Source of the DNA: an uncultured Sulfitobacter sp.
GTDB lineage: Bacteria; Pseudomonadota; Alphaproteobacteria; Rhodobacterales; Rhodobacteraceae
Direction: 5' to 3'
Assembly (NCBI RefSeq): GCF_947500075.1
Contig: NZ_CANMQS010000002.1
Span: 248,001-312,000 of the forward strand
DNA length: 64,000 nt
The notes beneath the pieces are model-generated. The model saw only the letters and a list, made by a program, of their open reading frames with translations, was not told the DNA's origin and did no database searches. A program made the translations under genes and the position numbers. Shown here piece after piece: positions 22,493 to 32,326 of this stretch; position 1 is the stretch's first letter, and the number at the start of each line of letters is the position of its first letter.

Positions 22493-23974
22493 ATGACCGC
22501 CCGTGCCGTTTCACTCTCCTCTCTGGGCCTGACAGCACGGGGCGGGGCAAATCCTGAAATCACCGGCATTGCCGTGGACAGCCGCGCGGTCAAGGACGGG
22601 TATCTCTTCGCCGCCATGCCCGGCAGCCGGGTGCACGGCGGGGAATTCATCCAATACGCCCTGCGCATGGGCGCTGCCGCGATTCTGACCGATGCCGAAG
22701 GGGCCGCCCTTGCCGCCGACGCGCTTGCAGAGAGCGGTGCCGCCCTGATCATCTCCGACGCCCCGCGCGAAGCGCTGTCGCTGACCGCGTCGCTCTGGTC
22801 CGGCGCCCATCCCGCCACGATGATTGCGGTGACGGGGACGAATGGAAAAACCTCCGTCTCAACCTTCGTGCGGCAGATCTGGATCGAGATGGGGCTGGAG
22901 GCCGTCAATCTGGGCACCACCGGCGTGGAAGGCGCATGGACAGCCCCGCTGGCCCACACCACGCCCGAACCCATCACCCTGCACCGCACCCTGGCAGAGG
23001 CCGCAACCGCTGGCATCACCCACGCCGCGATGGAGGCCTCCAGCCACGGGCTGGACCAGCGCCGACTGGACGGCGTGACGCTGAAAGCCGCAGGCTTCAC
23101 CAATTTCACCCAGGACCACCTCGACTATCACGAAACGTTTGAGGCCTACTTTGACGCCAAGGCCCGGCTCTTTGCCCATGTCCTGCCCGAAGACGGCACG
23201 GCGGTGGTGAACATCGACGACACCCGTGGCATGGACATGGCCGCCATCGCCAAGGCGCGCGGCTGTGAGGTGATCACCGTGGGCCGCGACGGCGGTGATC
23301 TGCGTCTGATTGCACAACGCTTTGATTCGACGGGGCAGGACCTGCGCTTTGACTGGCGCGGCAAGAGCTTTCAGAAACGGCTGAACCTCATCGGCGGCTT
23401 TCAGGCGGAAAACGTGCTGCTCGCGGCGGGGCTGGTCATTGCCTGTGGCGGCAACCCTGCGGATGTTTTCGACACGCTGCCCCACCTGACCACCGTGCGC
23501 GGCCGGATGCAATTGGCCGCCACACGCGACAATGGCGCGGCGGTCTTTGTGGATTACGCCCATACGCCTGATGCGGTTGCCACGGCACTGGCCGCGATGC
23601 GCCCGCATGTGATGGGCCGGTTGGTGGCCATCGTCGGGGCTGGCGGCGACCGCGATCCGGGCAAACGCCCGCTGATGGGCGAAGCGGCGGCCAGCAATGC
23701 CGATCAGGTGATCGTCACCGATGACAATCCGCGCTCCGAAGACCCCGCCCTGATCCGCGCCGCCGTGCTGGACGGCGCGCCGGACGCGGTGGAAGTCGGC
23801 GACCGGGCCGAAGCGATCCTGCGCGGCGTTGATGCGCTGGGCCCCGGCGACGCGCTGTTGATCGCGGGCAAGGGGCATGAGACCGGGCAGACCGTGGGCG
23901 ATGATGTGCTGCCCTTTGATGACGCGGAACAGGCAAGCGTGGCCGTGGCCGCGCTGGACGGGAGGCTGGCATGA
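22493..23974 (+). CDS. murE: UDP-MurNAc-L-Ala-D-Glu:meso-diaminopimelate ligase MurE
   Basis: This is a 493-aa Mur ligase. The N-terminal UDP-binding domain (ITGIAVDSRAVKDGYLFAAMPG) is followed by the ATP-binding motif VTGTNGKTS (114-122), TTGVEG, MEASSHGL and TNFTQDHLDYHETFEAY with the substrate/Mg residues. The C-terminal domain carries DNPR at 411-414, the motif that marks meso-diaminopimelate specificity. It adds meso-DAP, the third residue of the stem peptide. The 4-bp overlap with murF implies translational coupling. Confidence 0.97.
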   Translation: MTARAVSLSSLGLTARGGANPEITGIAVDSRAVKDGYLFAAMPGSRVHGGEFIQYALRMGAAAILTDAEGAALAADALAESGAALIISDAPREALSLTASLWSGAHPATMIAVTGTNGKTSVSTFVRQIWIEMGLEAVNLGTTGVEGAWTAPLAHTTPEPITLHRTLAEAATAGITHAAMEASSHGLDQRRLDGVTLKAAGFTNFTQDHLDYHETFEAYFDAKARLFAHVLPEDGTAVVNIDDTRGMDMAAIAKARGCEVITVGRDGGDLRLIAQRFDSTGQDLRFDWRGKSFQKRLNLIGGFQAENVLLAAGLVIACGGNPADVFDTLPHLTTVRGRMQLAATRDNGAAVFVDYAHTPDAVATALAAMRPHVMGRLVAIVGAGGDRDPGKRPLMGEAAASNADQVIVTDDNPRSEDPALIRAAVLDGAPDAVEVGDRAEAILRGVDALGPGDALLIAGKGHETGQTVGDDVLPFDDAEQASVAVAALDGRLA

Positions 23975-25398
23975 CCCTTTGGACATCTGAGGCAGCGGCA
24001 GCGGCGACGGGCGGAGAGGCGGTCGGCACATGGTCCTGCACGGGCGTGTCGATTGATACGCGCACGCTGGAGCCGGGCGATCTGTTCGTGGCGCTCAAGG
24101 ACCAGCGCGACGGGCATGAATTTGTGGCGCAGGCCTTGGAGAAAGGGGCCGCGGCGGCGCTTGTCTCACACGTGCCGGATGATGTGGCTGAGGATGCGCC
24201 GCTGTTGATCGTGGAGGATGTACTCTCGGGGCTGGAGGCTCTGGGCCAAGCCGCGCGTGCGCGCACGCAAGCCAAGGTCGCCGCCGTTACCGGCAGCGTC
24301 GGCAAGACATCGACCAAGGAAATGCTACTGGCGATGTTGTCCGATCAGGGTCGCACCCATGCCTCCGTGGCCAGCTACAACAACCACTGGGGCGTGCCGC
24401 TGACGCTTGCACGGATGCCAGAGGGTACCGAATACGCCGTGATCGAGATCGGCATGAACCACCCCGGAGAGATCGCCCCCCTGGCCAAGATGGCACAACC
24501 CGATGTGGCCATAGTCACCACCGTGGCGGCCGCCCATCTGGAGGCGTTTGAGGATGTGACCGGCATCGCCGTTGAAAAAGCCTCGATCTTTGACGGCGTC
24601 AAACCCGGCGGGGTGGCGGTGATCAACGCGGATATCGAACACGCCGCCGTCCTGATGGCCCGCGCCGTGGATTGCCGCCTGCGCGATGTGGAATTTGGCG
24701 AACATGGCCATCATTTCAAACTGAAATCCGTCAGTTTGCAGGACGCAGCCACCGTGGTGCAGGCCGATGCCGATGGCACGCCGCTGCTTTTCAAGATCGC
24801 CAGCCCCGGACGGCATTTTGCCATGAACGGGCTGGGGGCGCTGGCCGTGGTGCAGGCTTTGGGGGCGGATCTGGCCCTTGCCGCGCAGTCCCTTGGCCGC
24901 TGGAAACCCTACAAGGGCCGGGGCCAGCGCGAGACCATCGTGCTTGATCCGGTGGAGCGGCACCTGACGCTGGATCTGATCGACGACAGCTATAACGCCA
25001 ACCCCACGTCCATGGCCGCCGCCCTTGAGGTGCTGGCCGCGGCCTCTGTGACCCATGACATTGGCCGGGTCAGCAAGGGCCGCCGGATCGCCTTTCTGGG
25101 TGATATGAAGGAGTTGGGACCGGAGGCCGAAGCGCTGCATCGCGCGCTTGGCGATCTGCCTTCCGTTCAGGCGCTGGACAAGGTGCATTGCATCGGCCCC
25201 TTGATGAAGGGGCTTTTTGAGGCTTTGCCGGAGCATCAGCGCGGGCTGTGGTTTGACACATCCGCCGAAGCCCTGAGCGGTTTGCGCAGCCATCTCGATT
25301 CCGGTGACGTGGTGCTGGCCAAGGGATCGCTGTCGATGAAACTGGGCGTCATTGTTGACGCCATCCGCAAAATGGGCCATCCGGTTGAGACAACATAA
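23971..25398 (+). CDS. murF: UDP-MurNAc-tripeptide:D-Ala-D-Ala ligase MurF
   Basis: This is a 475-aa Mur ligase with SIDTRTLEPGDLFVALKD in the N domain, the P-loop VTGSVGKTST (106-115), VIEIGMNHPGEIAPLAKMAQPDVAIVT and a C-terminal DDSYNANPTSMAAALEVL segment characteristic of MurF. It adds D-alanyl-D-alanine to finish the UDP-MurNAc-pentapeptide in the cytoplasm. It starts inside the murE stop and precedes mraY by 43 bp. Confidence 0.97.
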   Translation: MTLWTSEAAAAATGGEAVGTWSCTGVSIDTRTLEPGDLFVALKDQRDGHEFVAQALEKGAAAALVSHVPDDVAEDAPLLIVEDVLSGLEALGQAARARTQAKVAAVTGSVGKTSTKEMLLAMLSDQGRTHASVASYNNHWGVPLTLARMPEGTEYAVIEIGMNHPGEIAPLAKMAQPDVAIVTTVAAAHLEAFEDVTGIAVEKASIFDGVKPGGVAVINADIEHAAVLMARAVDCRLRDVEFGEHGHHFKLKSVSLQDAATVVQADADGTPLLFKIASPGRHFAMNGLGALAVVQALGADLALAAQSLGRWKPYKGRGQRETIVLDPVERHLTLDLIDDSYNANPTSMAAALEVLAAASVTHDIGRVSKGRRIAFLGDMKELGPEAEALHRALGDLPSVQALDKVHCIGPLMKGLFEALPEHQRGLWFDTSAEALSGLRSHLDSGDVVLAKGSLSMKLGVIVDAIRKMGHPVETT

Positions 25399-25441
25399 TA
25401 AGGGTGCAAAGCCCACAAGATGATGAGTGAGGACGTGCACG

Positions 25442-26524
25442 ATGCTCTACTGGTTGACCCTGCTGTCGGATGGTGGCGACTTTTATAACCTCTTTCGCTA
25501 CATCACCTTCCGGGCCGGCGGCGCGTTTCTGACGGCTCTGGTTTTCGGATTTATCTTTGGCAAACCGTTGATTGCCGTGCTGCGGCGCAAGCAGGGCAAG
25601 GGTCAGCCCATTCGCGATGACGGACCGGAGGGGCATTTTGTCAAAGCGGGCACACCCACGATGGGCGGGCTGTTGATTGTCGGCGCGTTGCTGACCTCAA
25701 CCTTGCTCTGGGCGCGGCTGGACAATCCCTTTGTCTGGCTGGTGCTGTTTGTCACCATGAGCTTTGCGGTGATCGGGTTTGTGGATGATTATGCCAAGGT
25801 GTCCAAGCAGAATACCAAGGGCACATCAAGCAAGGTGCGGCTGCTCTTCGGGTTCCTCATCGCCGCGATTGCGGGGTATTGGGCGGCGCAGTACCATCCG
25901 GACGGGTTGCAGTATCAACTGGCGATGCCGGTGTTCAAGGACACGCTGATCAACCTTGGCTATCTGTTTGTGCCTTTCGCGGTGATCGTGATTGTGGGAT
26001 CGGCCAATGCGGTGAACCTGACGGACGGTCTGGACGGTCTGGCGATCATGCCCGTGATGATTGCCGCAGGCACCCTGGGGGTGATTGCCTATGCGGTGGG
26101 TCGGGTCGATTTCACCGAATATCTGGATGTGCATTATGTGCCGGGCACGGGAGAAATTCTGATCTTTACCGCCGGGATATTCGGCGGCGGCCTTGGGTTC
26201 CTGTGGTACAACGCCCCGCCCGCGGCGGTGTTCATGGGCGACACGGGATCGCTGGCGCTGGGCGGTGCGCTGGGGGCGATTGCGGTGGCGACCAAGCACG
26301 AGTTGGTGCTGGCGATTGTCGGCGGGTTGTTTGTGGTCGAGGCGCTGAGTGTGATCATTCAGGTGATCTATTTCAAGCGCACGGGCAAGCGGGTGTTCCT
26401 GATGGCGCCCATTCATCATCACTATGAGAAGAAGGGTTGGGCGGAGCCGCAGATTGTCATTCGGTTTTGGATCATTTCGTTGATTTTGGCGATGGTTGGG
26501 TTGGCGACGTTGAAGGTGCGGTGA
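25442..26524 (+). CDS. mraY: Phospho-N-acetylmuramoyl-pentapeptide transferase MraY
   Basis: This is a 360-aa polytopic enzyme with about ten membrane helices. Family motifs are [21 protein letters not shown] (catalytic Asp pair region), [13 protein letters not shown] and the HHH signature [22 protein letters not shown]. It transfers phospho-MurNAc-pentapeptide to undecaprenyl phosphate, making lipid I on the inner face of the membrane. The ATG at 25442 ([28 protein letters not shown]) is the usual family start; an upstream in-frame GTG at 25427 is less likely. Confidence 0.97.
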   Translation: MLYWLTLLSDGGDFYNLFRYITFRAGGAFLTALVFGFIFGKPLIAVLRRKQGKGQPIRDDGPEGHFVKAGTPTMGGLLIVGALLTSTLLWARLDNPFVWLVLFVTMSFAVIGFVDDYAKVSKQNTKGTSSKVRLLFGFLIAAIAGYWAAQYHPDGLQYQLAMPVFKDTLINLGYLFVPFAVIVIVGSANAVNLTDGLDGLAIMPVMIAAGTLGVIAYAVGRVDFTEYLDVHYVPGTGEILIFTAGIFGGGLGFLWYNAPPAAVFMGDTGSLALGGALGAIAVATKHELVLAIVGGLFVVEALSVIIQVIYFKRTGKRVFLMAPIHHHYEKKGWAEPQIVIRFWIISLILAMVGLATLKVR

Positions 26525-26544
26525 GGGCTGGTGTTGGTCCAGAG

Positions 26545-26600
26545 CAGGGCTTTGCCCTGATGGAGGCTCTGCCTCCAGACCTCCGGGATATTTGTAGAGA
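26545..26600 (+). repeat. Dispersed intergenic repeat with two hairpins (copy before murD)
   Basis: CAGGGC-TTT-GCCCTG (26545-26559) and TGGAGGC-TCT-GCCTCCA (26561-26577) are followed by GACCTCCGGGATATTT. The second hairpin and CCTCCGGG tail recur at 48485-48518 on the other strand, and the GGGATATTT core recurs at 1773-1800 and 11886-11913. This looks like a short repeat family of the chromosome. Here it fills the mraY-murD gap. Confidence 0.6.
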
Positions 26601-26618
26601 AAAGATGGGGGGCTTGAG

Positions 26619-28019
26619 ATGATACCGGTTCAAGGGCTTAGTGGCGCGCGGGTTGCCGTGCTTGGATTGGGGCGCTCTGGGTTGAGCGCGGCAAGGGCTT
26701 TGGTGACTGGTGGGGCGGAGGTTGTCTGTTGGGATGACAACCGGGCTGCGCGGGAGACGGCGGAAGCGGAAGGGTTTTTGTGTCGCGATCTCAAGACAGC
26801 GGATCATTTTGACGATGTGGCGCGGTTGATCGTCTCGCCCGGCATTCCGCATTTGTATCCTGCGCCGAACAGGATTGTGGCGGCGGCTTTGCAGGCAGGC
26901 GTGCCGGTGGACAATGACATTGGGCTGTTTTTTCAGAGTTTCGCGACAGGGGAGTGGGACAGTTTTGATATCGCACCCAAGGTGATTGCGGTCACGGGGT
27001 CGAACGGGAAATCCACCACATCGGCCTTGATCCATCATGTGTTGGAACATGCGCAAAGGCCCTGCCAGTTGGCGGGCAACATTGGCCGCGGGGTGTTGGA
27101 TCTGGATCCGGCGATTGACGGTGAGGTCGTGGTGCTGGAGCTGTCGAGTTATCAGACCGAACTGGCCCGCGCCCTGACGCCGGATATTGCCGTCTTCACC
27201 AATCTCAGCCCCGATCATCTGGACCGGCATCATGGCATGGGCGGCTATTTCGCCGCCAAGCGGCGGTTGTTTGCAGAAGGCGGGCCGGACCGGGCGGTGA
27301 TTGGCGTGGATGAGATTGAGGGCCGGTTTCTGGCCGGGCAGTTGAGCGAGGGGCGCGGGGATGACCGGGTCATTCGCATCAGCGTAGAGCAGAAATTGAG
27401 CGGGCCCGGCTGGCAGGTGTTTGCGCGCAAGGGGTTCTTGTCGGAATATCGGCGCGGCAAGCAGGTGGCCTCGGTTGATCTGCGCAAGGTGGCTGGCATG
27501 CCGGGGGCGCATAACCATCAGAATGCCTGCGCGGCTTTTGCGGCACTGCGCGCGCTGGGGCTGGCACCGAAGGTGATCGAACAGGCGTTTCATTCCTTCG
27601 GGGGCTTGCCGCATCGCTCGCAGACCATCGCGGAAGTGGGGGGCGTGCGCTATGTCAATGACAGCAAGGCCACCAATGTGGACAGCGCTGCCAAGGCGTT
27701 GGCGGCTTTTGACAACATCCGCTGGATTTGTGGCGGGTTGGAGAAAGAAGGCGGGCTTGGCGGGTTGGCGGATGCCGTGGGCCATGTGCGCAAGGCCTAT
27801 GTGATTGGCCGGGAGGCGGCGGCCTTTGCGATGCAGCTGAACGTGGAAGCTGAAGTCTGCGGGACCATGGCGCAGGCTGTGGCACGCGCTGCCGCAGAGG
27901 CCGAGGCGGGCGATGTGGTCCTGCTGGCCCCGGCGGCGGCGAGCTTTGATCAATATGACAGTTTTGAGCGGCGGGGCGAGGATTTTGCCGCGCAGGTGGC
28001 GCAGGTGACGGCGGCGTAA
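26619..28019 (+). CDS. murD: UDP-MurNAc-L-alanine:D-glutamate ligase MurD
   Basis: This is a 466-aa Mur ligase: N-terminal Rossmann-like [20 protein letters not shown] motif [11 protein letters not shown] (125-135), [34 protein letters not shown] and the C-terminal [15 protein letters not shown] and GGLEKEGG motifs. It adds D-glutamate to UDP-MurNAc-L-Ala. The downstream neighbour lies on the opposite strand, so this is the last gene of the first dcw block. The murD stop lies within a perfect 16-bp palindrome (28016-28031, GTAACCCATGGGTTAC). Confidence 0.97.
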   Translation: MIPVQGLSGARVAVLGLGRSGLSAARALVTGGAEVVCWDDNRAARETAEAEGFLCRDLKTADHFDDVARLIVSPGIPHLYPAPNRIVAAALQAGVPVDNDIGLFFQSFATGEWDSFDIAPKVIAVTGSNGKSTTSALIHHVLEHAQRPCQLAGNIGRGVLDLDPAIDGEVVVLELSSYQTELARALTPDIAVFTNLSPDHLDRHHGMGGYFAAKRRLFAEGGPDRAVIGVDEIEGRFLAGQLSEGRGDDRVIRISVEQKLSGPGWQVFARKGFLSEYRRGKQVASVDLRKVAGMPGAHNHQNACAAFAALRALGLAPKVIEQAFHSFGGLPHRSQTIAEVGGVRYVNDSKATNVDSAAKALAAFDNIRWICGGLEKEGGLGGLADAVGHVRKAYVIGREAAAFAMQLNVEAEVCGTMAQAVARAAAEAEAGDVVLLAPAAASFDQYDSFERRGEDFAAQVAQVTAA

Positions 28020-28045
28020 CCCATGGGTTACCCCGTTGAATTTGT

Positions 28046-29236
28046 TTACTTATTGTTAACGCTTTGCTGCAGGGCGTCGGCGCAGGCCATGGCGGATGAC
28101 CACGCCCACTGGAAGTTATACCCGCCGAGCCAGCCTGTGACGTCCACGGCTTCTCCGATGAAGTAAAGACCCGGCACATCTTTGGCCGCCATGGTTTTGG
28201 ACGACAGGGCGGTTGTGTCGACGCCGCCCAAAGTGACCTCTGCGGTACGATACCCTTCGGTGCCGTTGGGGCGCAGGCGCCATGTGCTGAGGTGATCGGC
28301 GATGCCGCGTAGGCGGGTGTCGGGGCAATCGGCGATGTTGCCGGTCAGATCGATCTCATGGCTCAGATGCTCCACCAGACGGGCGGGCAGCAGGGTGGCC
28401 AGTTCAGTGCTGAGGTTGCGGTTGCCGGCTTTGGGGCGGCGGTTGCGCAGGGTGTCGAACATGTCCGCGTCCGGGCTGAGGTTGACGGTGATGTCCTGAC
28501 CTTCCTGCCAGTAGGACGACGCCTGCAACACCGCAGGGCCGGAGAGGCCGCGGTGGGTGAAAAGGAGCGCTTCGTCGAATGTGCCGCTGCCTGCGGTGAC
28601 GCGGGCCGGGGTGGCGACGCCGGAGATTTCCGAAAAACGGCCGTGATCGAAGGTGAAGGGCACGAGGGCGGCGCGGGTGTCGGTCAGAGGCAGGTTGAAC
28701 TGACGCGCAACGTCATAGGCAAAGCCGGTGGCCCCCATCTTGGGGATGGATTTGCCGCCTGTGGCGATGACGAGGGTATGGGTTGAGATGTGCTGCGTGC
28801 CCTCGGGGGTTTCCAGATCAAGGTCGAAGCCGCTTTCGATCTTGGTGATCCCGCTGACGGAGGTCTTGAGGCGCAGATCGACCCCCTGCGCCTGCATCAT
28901 GGCGCGCAGCATCGCGATGATCTCCTTGGCGGAGACATCGCAGAAAAGCTGGCCGAGGGTCTTTTCGTGCCACGCGATGCCATGGGCATCGACCAGGCCG
29001 ACAAAATCCCACTGGGTATAGCGGGCCAGCGCGGATTTGGCGAAATGGGGGTTCTGGCTGAGGAAGGCGTGGGGGCCGCAGTGCATGTTGGTGAAGTTGC
29101 AGCGCCCGCCGCCGGAGATGCGGATTTTCTCACCCGGTGCTTTGGCGTGATCAACGAGCAGCACCCGCCCGTCGGCATGGGCCGCGCACATCATGCCTGC
29201 GGCCCCTGCGCCGATGATCGTGGTGTCAAACTGCAT
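28046..29236 (-). CDS. NAD(P)/FAD-dependent oxidoreductase, HI0933/BaiN-like flavoprotein
   Basis: The protein is 396 aa from the ATG at 29236 (MQFDTTIIGAGAAGMMCAAHA). The FAD GxGxxG motif, the family signature KIRISGGGRCNFTN, VIATGGKSIPKMGATGFAY and the C-terminal AVDVTGWLGGYNFQWAWSSAMACA match the HI0933 family, which includes BaiN. The reaction in this organism is unknown. It is antisense within the dcw cluster, convergent with murD and divergent from the peroxiredoxin-like gene, so it splits the cluster into two transcription blocks. An upstream GTG (29272) would add 12 residues and is less likely. Confidence 0.9.
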   Translation of the reverse strand: MQFDTTIIGAGAAGMMCAAHADGRVLLVDHAKAPGEKIRISGGGRCNFTNMHCGPHAFLSQNPHFAKSALARYTQWDFVGLVDAHGIAWHEKTLGQLFCDVSAKEIIAMLRAMMQAQGVDLRLKTSVSGITKIESGFDLDLETPEGTQHISTHTLVIATGGKSIPKMGATGFAYDVARQFNLPLTDTRAALVPFTFDHGRFSEISGVATPARVTAGSGTFDEALLFTHRGLSGPAVLQASSYWQEGQDITVNLSPDADMFDTLRNRRPKAGNRNLSTELATLLPARLVEHLSHEIDLTGNIADCPDTRLRGIADHLSTWRLRPNGTEGYRTAEVTLGGVDTTALSSKTMAAKDVPGLYFIGEAVDVTGWLGGYNFQWAWSSAMACADALQQSVNNK

Positions 29237-29348
29237 GTAGCAGGCTCTGCCTTGCCTCAGGCGGACAGTCAAGTTGCCGTGAAAGGGCTTGTGGCTGCGC
29301 CCGAGAGGCGTAGCTGTGGGCAGGAGTTAACACGAAAAGGACCACCCC

Positions 29349-29876
29349 ATGCCCGGATTGAACGCAGGCGCTGCCTTTCCCCTGACCACTGTGTCCAAAC
29401 TGGGCGGTGGGACGCTCACCCTCGGACAGCCGGAAGGGGGGCGGGACTGGCAATTGGTCGTGGTCTATCGCGGGCTGCATTGTCCCAAGTGCAAGACCTA
29501 TCTGGCCAAGCTGGAAGAATTGACGCCTGCCTATCATGCCGAAGGCGTGGATGTGGTCACCCTGTCAGGCGATCCACAGGACAAAGCGCAGGCGATGGCC
29601 GATGAAATGGGGCTCACCCTACCGGTGGGCTATGACCTGAGCCTTGAGCAGATGGCGCAGCTTGGCCTTTACATCTCGGACCCGCGCAGCCCGCAGGAGA
29701 CGGATCGCCCGTTCCCCGAGCCCGGCGCCTTTGTGATCAACGGTGCGGGCAAGATCCAGATCATCGACATCTCCAACGCGCCCTTCGCGCGGCCTGATCT
29801 GGAGGGGTTGCTGGGCGGCATCAAGTTCGTGCGCGCCAATGATTACCCGATCCGCGGCATGCGGCAGAGCGCCTGA
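29349..29876 (+). CDS. Peroxiredoxin-like (AhpC/TSA) family protein
   Basis: This is a 175-aa thioredoxin-fold protein without a signal peptide. The active-site region is VVYRGLHCPKCKTYLAKLEELTPAYHAEGVDVVTLSGDP, with a CPKC pair at about residues 38-41. This resembles the redoxin family in which the first Cys replaces the peroxidatic position of Prx. The C-terminal part ends with ANDYPIRGM. It probably reduces peroxides or protein disulfides; the substrate is unknown. It lies between the antisense flavoprotein and ftsW, and the two redox genes may be functionally linked. A GC-rich perfect palindrome (29884-29899) follows the stop. Confidence 0.8.
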   Translation: MPGLNAGAAFPLTTVSKLGGGTLTLGQPEGGRDWQLVVVYRGLHCPKCKTYLAKLEELTPAYHAEGVDVVTLSGDPQDKAQAMADEMGLTLPVGYDLSLEQMAQLGLYISDPRSPQETDRPFPEPGAFVINGAGKIQIIDISNAPFARPDLEGLLGGIKFVRANDYPIRGMRQSA

Positions 29877-30041
29877 GGCCCCAGCGCAGGGCCCTGCGCA
29901 TTCGGGCGGGGCCGAACAAACGCTGGCCTGCGGCCGGAAAACCAGCTATACATGGCCAAAGCTCCGAAAAAGGGGCAGTCGGACAAGGCGACGGGGACAC
30001 GTTGCACATCCGGTGAGCGAGGCAGTGTAAGGCAGAATACC

Positions 30042-31214
30042 ATGACTGAGATGGTGTATGGCGCAGTCCCGGTGCGGGACGGTGAGCCGATTATCCCCAA
30101 ATGGTGGCGGACCGTGGACCGGTGGACCTTGTCCTGCGTGTTGGCGTTGTTTGGGGTGGGGCTGTTGCTGGGTCTTGCGGCATCGGTGCCACTGGCGGAG
30201 CGCAACGGCTTTCAGCCCTTTCATTACGTGCAGCGGCAGGCGTTTTTCGGGGCGCTGGCGATGGTTGCGATGGTGCTGACCTCGATGATGTCCCCGACGC
30301 TTGTGCGGCGGCTGGCGGTGCTGGGGTTTGTGGTGTCATTCGTGGCGCTGGCCCTCCTGCCGTTTTTTGGCACGGATTTCGGCAAAGGGGCGATGCGCTG
30401 GTATTCGCTGGGCTTTGCGTCGATCCAGCCGTCAGAATTCCTCAAACCCGGCTTTGTGGTGGTTGCGGCCTGGATGATGGCCGCGTCGCTGGAGATCAAC
30501 GGCCCGCCGGGGCGGGCGTGGTCCTTTGCCTTGTGCATCTCCATCGTGCTGATGCTGGCGATGCAGCCTGATTTCGGGCAGGCCTGTCTGGTGCTGTTTG
30601 GCTGGGGCGTGATGTATTTCGTGGCCGGTGCGCCGATGGTGCTGCTGGTGGGCATGGCCGCGATGGTGGTGATTGCGGGCACGGTAGCCTACGCGCATTC
30701 CGAGCATTTCGCGCGCCGCATTGACGGGTTTCTGAGCCCTGATGTCGATCCGACAACGCAGCTGGGCTATGCCACCAATGCCATACGCGAAGGCGGTCTC
30801 TTTGGTGTGGGCGTGGGAGAGGGGCAGGTGAAATGGTCGCTGCCGGATGCCCATACCGATTTCATCATCGCTGTCGCAGCAGAGGAATACGGGCTGGTGT
30901 TGGTGCTGTGCATCATCGCACTTTATACCAGCATCGTGGTGCGGTCGCTGCTCAGGCTGGTGCGGGAGCGCGATCCCTTCATCCGGCTGGCGGGCACGGG
31001 GCTTGCCTGTATGTTCGCGGTGCAGGCGATGATCAATATGGGTGTTGCAGTCCGGCTGTTGCCTGCTAAAGGCATGACGCTGCCGTTTGTCAGCTATGGC
31101 GGCTCATCCGTGATCGCGAGCGGTATTGCGCTGGGCATGTTGCTGGCTTTCACCCGGTCGCGCCCCCAGGGCGAAATTTCTGATATACTTGGCCGAACCG
31201 CGCGATCGCGCTGA
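30042..31214 (+). CDS. ftsW: Lipid II polymerase / cell division protein FtsW
   Basis: This 390-aa SEDS-family protein has about ten membrane helices. It begins [30 protein letters not shown], the usual alphaproteobacterial start. Conserved SEDS positions are seen in [32 protein letters not shown] (catalytic Asp region), [16 protein letters not shown] and [17 protein letters not shown]. FtsW polymerises septal glycan strands together with FtsI. An upstream in-frame ATG at 29952 adds 30 polar residues and is not favoured. murG follows 8 bp later. Confidence 0.96.
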   Translation: MTEMVYGAVPVRDGEPIIPKWWRTVDRWTLSCVLALFGVGLLLGLAASVPLAERNGFQPFHYVQRQAFFGALAMVAMVLTSMMSPTLVRRLAVLGFVVSFVALALLPFFGTDFGKGAMRWYSLGFASIQPSEFLKPGFVVVAAWMMAASLEINGPPGRAWSFALCISIVLMLAMQPDFGQACLVLFGWGVMYFVAGAPMVLLVGMAAMVVIAGTVAYAHSEHFARRIDGFLSPDVDPTTQLGYATNAIREGGLFGVGVGEGQVKWSLPDAHTDFIIAVAAEEYGLVLVLCIIALYTSIVVRSLLRLVRERDPFIRLAGTGLACMFAVQAMINMGVAVRLLPAKGMTLPFVSYGGSSVIASGIALGMLLAFTRSRPQGEISDILGRTARSR

Positions 31215-31222
31215 AAGGGACC

Positions 31223-32326
31223 ATGATGACTGCGCCGCTGCTTATCATCGCTGCCGGAGGGACCGGGGGGCATATGTTCCCTGCGCAGGCTCTGGCCGAG
31301 GTGATGCTGGCGCGCGGCTGGCGCGTGCGGTTGAGCACGGATGCGCGCGGCGCGCGGTATACGGGCGGGTTTCCGCAGGCGGTGGAGATCGTGCAGGTCA
31401 ACTCCGCCACCTTTGCGCGCGGGGGGCTGATGGCCAAGGCTGCGGTTGCGCCGAAGATCGCCATGGGCGTGTTGAAGGCGACCTGGCGGATGTTTCGCGA
31501 CAAGCCGGCGGTTGTTGTGGGCTTTGGCGGGTATCCGTCGATCCCGGCGCTGGGCGCCGCGGTGATCTTGCGGCTGCCGCGGATGATCCATGAGCAAAAC
31601 GGCGTGCTGGGCCGCGTGAATGCGGCTTTTGCGACCCGCGTTGCGGGTGTGGCCTGCGGGACCTGGCCCACCGTCTTGCCGGAAGAGGCGCTGAGCGCCC
31701 ATGTCGGCAACCCGGTGCGCGCCACCGTGTTGGAGCGGGCGGGGGCCGCCTATATCCCGCCCGGCGATTACCCGATGGAAGTGCTGGTGATGGGGGGCAG
31801 CCAGGGCGCGCGCATCCTCAGCGACGTGGTGCCGCCTGCCGTTGCCGGTTTGCCAATGGATATGCTGCGCAACATTCGTGTCAGCCATCAGGCCCGCGAT
31901 GAAGACGGCGCGCGGGTGGCGGAATTTTATGCGGAAGCGGGCATTGATGCGGATGTGCAGCCGTTCTTTGACGATGTCCCACGCCGGATGTCGGAGGCGC
32001 AGCTTGTGATCAGCCGCGCAGGCGCGTCGAGTGTGGCCGACATCTCCATCATCGGGCGGCCGTCGATCCTGATCCCCTATGCTGCCGCCACGGGCGATCA
32101 CCAGACCGCCAATGCGCGCGGGTTGGTGGAAGCTGGTGCTGCGATCATGGTCCCCGAAAGCGCGCTGACCCCCGAGGCGCTGACAGAGCAGATTGAAATG
32201 GTAATGAGCAACCCGAAAGGTGCGTTGCAGATGGCGAACGCGGCATTGTCCGTGGGCAAACCGGAAGCGGCGGAAACACTGGCAGGCATGGTAGAAAACC
32301 TTGCCGCGGAAGGAAAAAAGACATGA
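31223..32326 (+). CDS. murG: UDP-GlcNAc:lipid I N-acetylglucosaminyltransferase MurG
   Basis: This is a 367-aa GT-B glycosyltransferase of family 28. The N domain has [22 protein letters not shown] (the GGTGGH loop) and [16 protein letters not shown] with [12 protein letters not shown]. The C domain has [19 protein letters not shown] and [36 protein letters not shown]. It converts lipid I to lipid II at the inner leaflet. The start may be at 31223 or the next codon. Its stop overlaps the murC ATG by 4 bp. Confidence 0.97.
   Translation: MMTAPLLIIAAGGTGGHMFPAQALAEVMLARGWRVRLSTDARGARYTGGFPQAVEIVQVNSATFARGGLMAKAAVAPKIAMGVLKATWRMFRDKPAVVVGFGGYPSIPALGAAVILRLPRMIHEQNGVLGRVNAAFATRVAGVACGTWPTVLPEEALSAHVGNPVRATVLERAGAAYIPPGDYPMEVLVMGGSQGARILSDVVPPAVAGLPMDMLRNIRVSHQARDEDGARVAEFYAEAGIDADVQPFFDDVPRRMSEAQLVISRAGASSVADISIIGRPSILIPYAAATGDHQTANARGLVEAGAAIMVPESALTPEALTEQIEMVMSNPKGALQMANAALSVGKPEAAETLAGMVENLAAEGKKT

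Noticed and set aside
28045..28060. CtrA-type site at the murD/flavoprotein junction
   Set aside because: TTTA-N7-TTAAC has a mismatch and sits at convergent gene ends, where a promoter is not expected.
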